6,744 nucleotides of DNA, from assembly GCF_000717245.1 (NCBI RefSeq), contig NZ_JNYQ01000041.1, positions 1 through 6,744 of the forward strand, written 5' to 3'. The translations under genes and the position numbers were made by a program. Below are positions 1-6,744 of the stretch, piece after piece. The notes under the pieces were generated by a model, which was given only the letters and a program-made list of their open reading frames with translations, was not told where the DNA came from and did no database searches. The first letter of the stretch is position 1. Each line of letters opens with the position of its first letter. The DNA comes from Kitasatospora papulosa (GTDB lineage: Bacteria; Actinomycetota; Actinomycetes; Streptomycetales; Streptomycetaceae).

Positions 1-1855
<1,855 letters not shown>

Positions 1856-2140
1856 AAACGCCCACCATTCCCACCCTTCTGGGGCCGGACGGCATGACAT
1901 CGCTGCGCGAATATGCCGGTTATCACGGCGGTGGCAGCGGATTTGGAGGGCAGTTGCGGTCGTGGAACCCACCGAGTGAAAGTGTGGATGCAGCCCTGTT
2001 GCCCAACTTTACCCGTGGCAATGCCCGCGCAGACGATCTGGTACGCAATAACGGCTATGCCGCCAACGCCATCCAGCTGCATCAGGATCATATCGTCGGG
2101 TCTTTTTTCCGGCTCAGTCATCGCCCAAGCTGGCGCTATC

Positions 2141-2142
2141 TT
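2141..2142. other. Deletion junction inside portal gene B
   Basis: Left of this point the translation follows lambda gpB up to SWRYL97 in the frame of 1852. Right of it, the translation follows gpB from residue 151 (LFVQATWDTSSS) in the frame whose codon starts at 2141. In lambda both sides carry a CTG leucine codon. Simple recombination between those CTG triplets would remove 162 bp and keep the frame. The sequence here reads CTATC-TTGTTCG, one base longer than that product, so the net loss is 161 bp and the frame is lost. Lambda bases flanking the junction are recalled from memory, not aligned. Confidence 0.85.
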
Positions 2143-3260
2143 GTTCGTTCAGGCCACCTGGGATACCAGTTCGTCGCGGCTTTTCCGGACACAGTTCCGG
2201 ATGGTCAGCCCGAAGCGCATCAGCAACCCGAACAATACCGGCGACAGCCGGAACTGCCGTGCCGGTGTGCAGATTAATGACAGCGGTGCGGCGCTGGGAT
2301 ATTACGTCAGCGAGGACGGGTATCCTGGCTGGATGCCGCAGAAATGGACATGGATACCCCGTGAGTTACCCGGCGGGCGCGCCTCGTTCATTCACGTTTT
2401 TGAACCCGTGGAGGACGGGCAGACTCGCGGTGCAAATGTGTTTTACAGCGTGATGGAGCAGATGAAGATGCTCGACACGCTGCAGAACACGCAGCTGCAG
2501 AGCGCCATTGTGAAGGCGATGTATGCCGCCACCATTGAGAGTGAGCTGGATACGCAGTCAGCGATGGATTTTATTCTGGGCGCGAACAGTCAGGAGCAGC
2601 GGGAAAGGCTGACCGGCTGGATTGGTGAAATTGCCGCGTATTACGCCGCAGCGCCGGTCCGGCTGGGAGGCGCAAAAGTACCGCACCTGATGCCGGGTGA
2701 CTCACTGAACCTGCAGACGGCTCAGGATACGGATAACGGCTACTCCGTGTTTGAGCAGTCACTGCTGCGGTATATCGCTGCCGGGCTGGGTGTCTCGTAT
2801 GAGCAGCTTTCCCGGAATTACGCCCAGATGAGCTACTCCACGGCACGGGCCAGTGCGAACGAGTCGTGGGCGTACTTTATGGGGCGGCGAAAATTCGTCG
2901 CATCCCGTCAGGCGAGCCAGATGTTTCTGTGCTGGCTGGAAGAGGCCATCGTTCGCCGCGTGGTGACGTTACCTTCAAAAGCGCGCTTCAGTTTTCAGGA
3001 AGCCCGCAGTGCCTGGGGGAACTGCGACTGGATAGGCTCCGGTCGTATGGCCATCGATGGTCTGAAAGAAGTTCAGGAAGCGGTGATGCTGATAGAAGCC
3101 GGACTGAGTACCTACGAGAAAGAGTGCGCAAAACGCGGTGACGACTATCAGGAAATTTTTGCCCAGCAGGTCCGTGAAACGATGGAGCGCCGTGCAGCCG
3201 GTCTTAAACCGCCCGCCTGGGCGGCTGCAGCATTTGAATCCGGGCTGCGACAATCAACAG

Positions 3261-3268
3261 AGGAGGAG
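3261..3268 (+). promoter_or_regulatory. Strong ribosome-binding site fixing the GTG start of C
   Basis: AGGAGGAG lies inside the last codons of B. The AGGAGG core ends 6 nt before GTG at 3273. This decides the start of C at 3273 rather than at in-frame upstream codons in the region of overlap with B. It may let C be translated even though ribosomes on broken B stop at 2277. Confidence 0.8.
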
Positions 3269-3272
3269 AAGA

Positions 3273-4592
3273 GTGACAGCAGAGCTGCGTAATCTCCCGC
3301 ATATTGCCAGCATGGCCTTTAATGAGCCGCTGATGCTTGAACCCGCCTATGCGCGGGTTTTCTTTTGTGCGCTTGCAGGCCAGCTTGGGATCAGCAGCCT
3401 GACGGATGCGGTGTCCGGCGACAGCCTGACTGCCCAGGAGGCACTCGCGACGCTGGCATTATCCGGTGATGATGACGGACCACGACAGGCCCGCAGTTAT
3501 CAGGTCATGAACGGCATCGCCGTGCTGCCGGTGTCCGGCACGCTGGTCAGCCGGACGCGGGCGCTGCAGCCGTACTCGGGGATGACCGGTTACAACGGCA
3601 TTATCGCCCGTCTGCAACAGGCTGCCAGCGATCCGATGGTGGACGGCATTCTGCTCGATATGGACACGCCCGGCGGGATGGTGGCGGGGGCATTTGACTG
3701 CGCTGACATCATCGCCCGTGTGCGTGACATAAAACCGGTATGGGCGCTTGCCAACGACATGAACTGCAGTGCAGGTCAGTTGCTTGCCAGTGCCGCCTCC
3801 CGGCGTCTGGTCACGCAGACCGCCCGGACAGGCTCCATCGGCGTCATGATGGCTCACAGTAATTACGGTGCTGCGCTGGAGAAACAGGGTGTGGAAATCA
3901 CGCTGATTTACAGCGGCAGCCATAAGGTGGATGGCAACCCCTACAGCCATCTTCCGGATGACGTCCGGGAGACACTGCAGTCCCGGATGGACGCAACCCG
4001 CCAGATGTTTGCGCAGAAGGTGTCGGCATATACCGGCCTGTCCGTGCAGGTTGTGCTGGATACCGAGGCTGCAGTGTACAGCGGTCAGGAGGCCATTGAT
4101 GCCGGACTGGCTGATGAACTTGTTAACAGCACCGATGCGATCACCGTCATGCGTGATGCACTGGATGCACGTAAATCCCGTCTCTCAGGAGGGCGAATGA
4201 CCAAAGAGACTCAATCAACAACTGTTTCAGCCACTGCTTCGCAGGCTGACGTTACTGACGTGGTGCCAGCGACGGAGGGCGAGAACGCCAGCGCGGCGCA
4301 GCCGGACGTGAACGCGCAGATCACCGCAGCGGTTGCGGCAGAAAACAGCCGCATTATGGGGATCCTCAACTGTGAGGAGGCTCACGGACGCGAAGAACAG
4401 GCACGCGTGCTGGCAGAAACCCCCGGTATGACCGTGAAAACGGCCCGCCGCATTCTGGCCGCAGCACCACAGAGTGCACAGGCGCGCAGTGACACTGCGC
4501 TGGATCGTCTGATGCAGGGGGCACCGGCACCGCTGGCTGCAGGTAACCCGGCATCTGATGCCGTTAACGATTTGCTGAACACACCAGTGTAA
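3273..4592 (+). CDS. C: Capsid maturation protease gpC (S49 peptidase family)
   Basis: 439 residues with a GTG start, the full length of lambda gpC. It is an SppA/ClpP-like serine protease packed in the procapsid that digests the scaffold and trims portal subunits during maturation. The protease domain spans roughly residues 70-300: DGILLDMDTPGG strand-turn, catalytic serine S166 in CSAGQ (AGT at 3768-3770), and catalytic lysine K218 in SGSHKVDGNP (AAG at 3924-3926), the Ser-Lys dyad expected for S49. After about residue 308 the protein becomes Ala/Gln/Thr-rich and helical; this tail is the scaffold sequence that is also made alone as Nu3. The first 20 nt overlap the end of B. A terminator-like hairpin lies in codons about 23-31. 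No lesion is seen. A longer in-frame reading from 3138 is an artefact of open frame within B. Confidence 0.96.
   Translation: MTAELRNLPHIASMAFNEPLMLEPAYARVFFCALAGQLGISSLTDAVSGDSLTAQEALATLALSGDDDGPRQARSYQVMNGIAVLPVSGTLVSRTRALQPYSGMTGYNGIIARLQQAASDPMVDGILLDMDTPGGMVAGAFDCADIIARVRDIKPVWALANDMNCSAGQLLASAASRRLVTQTARTGSIGVMMAHSNYGAALEKQGVEITLIYSGSHKVDGNPYSHLPDDVRETLQSRMDATRQMFAQKVSAYTGLSVQVVLDTEAAVYSGQEAIDAGLADELVNSTDAITVMRDALDARKSRLSGGRMTKETQSTTVSATASQADVTDVVPATEGENASAAQPDVNAQITAAVAAENSRIMGILNCEEAHGREEQARVLAETPGMTVKTARRILAAAPQSAQARSDTALDRLMQGAPAPLAAGNPASDAVNDLLNTPV
3340..3366 (+). terminator. Terminator-like hairpin inside the 5' end of C
   Basis: AACCCGC (3340-3346) pairs perfectly with GCGGGTT (3353-3359) across a 6-nt loop, and TTTTCTTTT at 3358-3366 follows directly. 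This is the form of an intrinsic terminator, but it lies within translated codons of C (EPAYARVFF). Stem and T-tract are seen directly; activity is inferred. Translating ribosomes and Q-modified polymerase would be expected to suppress it. It could equally be a chance result of the codons used. Confidence 0.4.
4187..4193 (+). promoter_or_regulatory. Internal ribosome-binding site for Nu3
   Basis: AGGAGGG within the C coding sequence, 3 nt before the in-frame ATG at 4197. Its strength and spacing support 4197 as the start of the scaffold protein, rather than the ATG at 3987 that gives a longer (201-residue) form and has no comparable site. Confidence 0.75.
4197..4592 (+). CDS. nu3: Capsid scaffold protein Nu3, nested in frame in C
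   Basis: 131 residues identical to the C-terminal part of gpC, from an internal ATG (MTKETQSTTVSATA). In lambda the scaffold fills the procapsid interior, directs gpE into a correctly sized T=7 shell, interacts with the portal, and is removed by gpC before packaging. The first 60 residues are rich in Thr, Ser, Ala, Gln and acidic residues. The rest is Ala-rich and probably helical (VAAENSRIMGIL and ARRILAAAPQSAQA), ending DLLNTPV, as expected for a coiled, self-associating scaffold. The start is supported by the AGGAGGG site just upstream and agrees with the revised lambda Nu3 start. Older annotations begin at the ATG at 3987 (MDATRQMF, 201 residues). Sharing the C-terminus with the protease probably targets gpC into the scaffold core. 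Confidence 0.85.
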   Translation: MTKETQSTTVSATASQADVTDVVPATEGENASAAQPDVNAQITAAVAAENSRIMGILNCEEAHGREEQARVLAETPGMTVKTARRILAAAPQSAQARSDTALDRLMQGAPAPLAAGNPASDAVNDLLNTPV

Positions 4593-4601
4593 GGGATGTT
4601 T

Positions 4602-4934
4602 ATGACGAGCAAAGAAACCTTTACCCATTACCAGCCGCAGGGCAACAGTGACCCGGCTCATACCGCAACCGCGCCCGGCGGATTGAGTGCGAAAGCGCCT
4701 GCAATGACCCCGCTGATGCTGGACACCTCCAGCCGTAAGCTGGTTGCGTGGGATGGCACCACCGACGGTGCTGCCGTTGGCATTCTTGCGGTTGCTGCTG
4801 ACCAGACCAGCACCACGCTGACGTTCTACAAGTCCGGCACGTTCCGTTATGAGGATGTGCTCTGGCCGGAGGCTGCCAGCGACGAGACGAAAAAACGGAC
4901 CGCGTTTGCCGGAACGGCAATCAGCATCGTTTAA
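4602..4934 (+). CDS. D: Head decoration protein gpD
   Basis: 110 residues, the full lambda gpD length ([14 protein letters not shown] to GTAISIV). gpD binds as trimers at the local and true three-fold axes of the expanded gpE shell and stabilises it against internal DNA pressure. Full-length genomes need it; shorter ones can do without. The first ~14 residues are polar and disordered in lambda trimers; the remainder is a compact mixed alpha/beta fold. The start at 4602 has AAGGGA at 4591-4596 at good spacing. The in-frame ATG at 4596 is too close to that site and would add only Met-Phe. The gene begins 9 nt after the C stop and is followed by a terminator-like hairpin. Intact. Confidence 0.97.
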
Positions 4935-4951
4935 CTTTACCCTTCATCACT

Positions 4952-4976
4952 AAAGGCCGCCTGTGCGGCTTTTTTT
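4952..4976 (+). terminator. Terminator-like hairpin between D and E
   Basis: The left arm is AAAGGCCGC (4952-4960) and the loop is CTGT (4961-4964). The right arm starts GCGGC at 4965 and runs into the T-tract, T4970-T4976. The stem is about nine base pairs with one G-U. It has the classic intrinsic-terminator form and sits in the only sizeable gap before the major capsid gene. In the late operon, Q antitermination should let polymerase read through. It may also protect the 3' end of D mRNA or adjust the D to E ratio. Structure is seen; function is inferred. Confidence 0.6.
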
Positions 4977-4989
4977 ACGGGATTTTTTT

Positions 4990-6015
4990 ATGTCGATGTA
5001 CACAACCGCCCAACTGCTGGCGGCAAATGAGCAGAAATTTAAGTTTGATCCGCTGTTTCTGCGTCTCTTTTTCCGTGAGAGCTATCCCTTCACCACGGAG
5101 AAAGTCTATCTCTCACAAATTCCGGGACTGGTAAACATGGCGCTGTACGTTTCGCCGATTGTTTCCGGTGAGGTTATCCGTTCCCGTGGCGGCTCCACCT
5201 CTGAATTTACGCCGGGATATGTCAAGCCGAAGCATGAAGTGAATCCGCAGATGACCCTGCGTCGCCTGCCGGATGAAGATCCGCAGAATCTGGCGGACCC
5301 GGCTTACCGCCGCCGTCGCATCATCATGCAGAACATGCGTGACGAAGAGCTGGCCATTGCTCAGGTCGAAGAGATGCAGGCAGTTTCTGCCGTGCTTAAG
5401 GGCAAATACACCATGACCGGTGAAGCCTTCGATCCGGTTGAGGTGGATATGGGCCGCAGTGAGGAGAATAACATCACGCAGTCCGGCGGCACGGAGTGGA
5501 GCAAGCGTGACAAGTCCACGTATGACCCGACCGACGATATCGAAGCCTACGCGCTGAACGCCAGCGGTGTGGTGAATATCATCGTGTTCGATCCGAAAGG
5601 CTGGGCGCTGTTCCGTTCCTTCAAAGCCGTCAAGGAGAAGCTGGATACCCGTCGTGGCTCTAATTCCGAGCTGGAGACAGCGGTGAAAGACCTGGGCAAA
5701 GCGGTGTCCTATAAGGGGATGTATGGCGATGTGGCCATCGTCGTGTATTCCGGACAGTACGTGGAAAACGGCGTCAAAAAGAACTTCCTGCCGGACAACA
5801 CGATGGTGCTGGGGAACACTCAGGCACGCGGTCTGCGCACCTATGGCTGCATTCAGGATGCGGACGCACAGCGCGAAGGCATTAACGCCTCTGCCCGTTA
5901 CCCGAAAAACTGGGTGACCACCGGCGATCCGGCGCGTGAGTTCACCATGATTCAGTCAGCACCGCTGATGCTGCTGGCTGACCCTGATGAGTTCGTGTCC
6001 GTACAACTGGCGTAA
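4990..6015 (+). CDS. E: Major capsid protein gpE
   Basis: 341 residues, the full lambda gpE length (MSMYTTAQLLAANEQKF to DEFVSVQLA). It forms the T=7 icosahedral head shell, as hexamers and pentamers, with the HK97 fold. It is assembled on Nu3, expands during packaging, and is then bound by gpD. The N-terminal helix and the long basic/acidic stretch (AYRRRRIIMQNMRDEELAIAQ, about residues 104-124), probably part of the backbone helix, are visible. The start ATG at 4990 follows seven T's with GGGA at 4979-4982 as the likely ribosome-binding site. This looks modest for the most abundant head protein, but the T-run leaves the start unstructured. An upstream in-frame GTG at 4963 falls inside the hairpin and is rejected. 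Intact. Confidence 0.97.
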   Translation: MSMYTTAQLLAANEQKFKFDPLFLRLFFRESYPFTTEKVYLSQIPGLVNMALYVSPIVSGEVIRSRGGSTSEFTPGYVKPKHEVNPQMTLRRLPDEDPQNLADPAYRRRRIIMQNMRDEELAIAQVEEMQAVSAVLKGKYTMTGEAFDPVEVDMGRSEENNITQSGGTEWSKRDKSTYDPTDDIEAYALNASGVVNIIVFDPKGWALFRSFKAVKEKLDTRRGSNSELETAVKDLGKAVSYKGMYGDVAIVVYSGQYVENGVKKNFLPDNTMVLGNTQARGLRTYGCIQDADAQREGINASARYPKNWVTTGDPAREFTMIQSAPLMLLADPDEFVSVQLA

Positions 6016-6017
6016 TC

Positions 6018-6035
6018 ATGGCCCTTCGGGGCCAT
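6018..6035 (+). other. UUCG-tetraloop hairpin between E and FI
   Basis: ATGGCCC (6018-6024) and GGGCCAT (6029-6035) form a perfect 7-bp stem closed by a C(UUCG)G tetraloop, an exceptionally stable RNA loop. It begins 3 nt after the E stop. Only a short T-tract (GTTT, 6037-6040) follows, so it is a poor terminator. It more likely blocks 3' exonucleases and stabilises the abundant E message, or lowers flow into FI. Structure is seen; role is inferred. Confidence 0.6.
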
Positions 6036-6056
6036 TGTTTCTCTGTGGAGGAGTCC

Positions 6057-6455
6057 ATGACGAAAGATGAACTGATTGCCCGTCTCCGCTCGCTGGGTGA
6101 ACAACTGAACCGTGATGTCAGCCTGACGGGGACGAAAGAAGAACTGGCGCTCCGTGTGGCAGAGCTGAAAGAGGAGCTTGATGACACGGATGAAACTGCC
6201 GGTCAGGACACCCCTCTCAGCCGGGAAAATGTGCTGACCGGACATGAAAATGAGGTGGGATCAGCGCAGCCGGATACCGTGATTCTGGATACGTCTGAAC
6301 TGGTCACGGTCGTGGCACTGGTGAAGCTGCATACTGATGCACTTCACGCCACGCGGGATGAACCTGTGGCATTTGTGCTGCCGGGAACGGCGTTTCGTGT
6401 CTCTGCCGGTGTGGCAGCCGAAATGACAGAGCGCGGCCTGGCCAGAATGCAATAA
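6057..6455 (+). CDS. FI: DNA packaging protein gpFI
   Basis: 132 residues, the full lambda gpFI length (MTKDELIARLRSLGEQL to ERGLARMQ). gpFI is an accessory packaging factor: it helps the terminase-DNA complex engage procapsids and supports terminase turnover. It is not part of the finished virion. Residues 1-45 form an acidic and basic helical segment rich in Leu and Glu (RVAELKEELDDTDE). An acidic, probably flexible linker follows at about 45-75. The C-terminal region (about 76-132, VILDTSELVTVVALVKLH) is the part that in lambda contacts gpE. The ATG at 6057 has GGAGGAG at 6047-6053. The open frame could start upstream at 6018, but that lies in the hairpin. The gap to FII is 11 nt. Intact. 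Confidence 0.95.
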   Translation: MTKDELIARLRSLGEQLNRDVSLTGTKEELALRVAELKEELDDTDETAGQDTPLSRENVLTGHENEVGSAQPDTVILDTSELVTVVALVKLHTDALHATRDEPVAFVLPGTAFRVSAGVAAEMTERGLARMQ

Positions 6456-6466
6456 CGGGAGGCGCT

Positions 6467-6744
6467 GTGGCTGATTTCGATAACCTGTTCGATGCTGCCA
6501 TTGCCCGCGCCGATGAAACGATACGCGGGTACATGGGAACGTCAGCCACCATTACATCCGGTGAGCAGTCAGGTGCGGTGATACGTGGTGTTTTTGATGA
6601 CCCTGAAAATATCAGCTATGCCGGACAGGGCGTGCGCGTTGAAGGCTCCAGCCCGTCCCTGTTTGTCCGGACTGATGAGGTGCGGCAGCTGCGGCGTGGA
6701 GACACGCTGACCATCGGTGAGGAAAATTTCTGGGTAGATCGGGT
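6467..6744 (+). CDS. FII: Head-tail connector protein gpFII (3' cut by window end)
   Basis: 92 complete codons of a protein that matches lambda gpFII (117 residues), read from a GTG at 6467 as (M)ADFDNLFDAAIARADE and running off the window at WVDR. gpFII joins the head after gpW and provides the surface to which the lambda tail attaches. Its core is a small beta structure, consistent with the alternating hydrophobic stretches (AVIRGVFDD, SLFVRTDEV, DTLTIGEENFWVDR). The GTG start is set by GGGAGG at 6457-6462, 4 nt upstream, and by agreement with the lambda N-terminus. No lesion is seen in the visible part; the last ~25 residues lie outside the window. Confidence 0.95.
   Translation, partial: MADFDNLFDAAIARADETIRGYMGTSATITSGEQSGAVIRGVFDDPENISYAGQGVRVEGSSPSLFVRTDEVRQLRRGDTLTIGEENFWVDR

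Noticed and set aside
2137..2146. Programmed +1 frameshift joining the two parts of B
   Set aside because: CTT slipping to TTG could in theory shift +1, but there is no known lambda frameshift here, no stimulatory element seen, and the product would still lack 53 residues found in lambda. Deletion explains both the missing residues and the shift.
3138..3272. N-terminal extension of C by 45 residues
   Set aside because: Lies within the B coding frame; the strong ribosome-binding site at 3261 and lambda gpC length support GTG at 3273.
1913..3292. A 459-residue portal starting at 1913
   Set aside because: Codons 1913-2140 are an alternate-frame reading of the true portal N-terminus; no ribosome-binding site was noted and the sequence is not portal-like before LFVQATWD.
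3459..3950. 163-residue antisense open frame in C
   Set aside because: His- and Pro-rich shadow of a GC-rich coding region on the opposite strand; nothing recognisable.
4963..4989. Upstream start for E adding MRLFLRDFF
   Set aside because: The GTG is inside the terminator-like hairpin and has no ribosome-binding site; lambda gpE starts at MSMYTTAQ.
6018..6056. Upstream ATG start for FI
   Set aside because: It is the first base-paired triplet of the UUCG hairpin, 3 nt after the E stop; ATG at 6057 has a strong site and matches lambda gpFI.

Overview
This window is the head-morphogenesis part of the late operon of bacteriophage lambda, or of a prophage nearly identical to it, so the host is Escherichia coli or a close relative. 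Every predicted protein matches the lambda proteins as I remember them, in the same order, with the same overlaps and (one gene excepted) the same lengths. No search was run, so percent identity is not measured. All genes lie on the + strand. No promoter is visible. In lambda this operon is transcribed from the late promoter pR' under Q antitermination, and that promoter lies far upstream.

Layout: 1-1652 is the 3' 86% of A (terminase large subunit). 1649-1855 is W (head completion). 1852-3292 is B (portal), broken. 3273-4592 is C (capsid protease), with the scaffold gene Nu3 nested in frame at 4197-4592. 4602-4934 is D (head decoration). 4990-6015 is E (major capsid protein). 6057-6455 is FI (DNA packaging). 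6467-6744 is FII (head-tail connector), cut by the window end. A/W and W/B overlap by ATGA, and B/C overlap by 20 nt. The D-E gap (55 nt) holds a terminator-like hairpin and the E-FI gap (41 nt) a UUCG-tetraloop hairpin. No stretch over 300 bases lacks a gene.

How the genes work together: E builds the procapsid shell on Nu3 scaffold around the B portal. C degrades the scaffold and matures the shell. Terminase (A with Nu1, outside the window) docks at the portal with help from FI and packages DNA. D stabilises the expanded shell. W and FII close the portal and make the tail-joining surface.

The one clear departure from lambda is in B. Compared with the 533-residue lambda portal, codons for about 53 residues (98-150) are missing at 2141/2142, and the net loss of 161 bp shifts the frame. 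The product is 97 portal residues plus 44 out-of-frame residues. The remaining 383 portal codons are open but have no proper start. If the sequence is correct, this phage cannot make a portal and so should not make infectious heads, although every other visible head gene looks intact. I found no previously undescribed system here.
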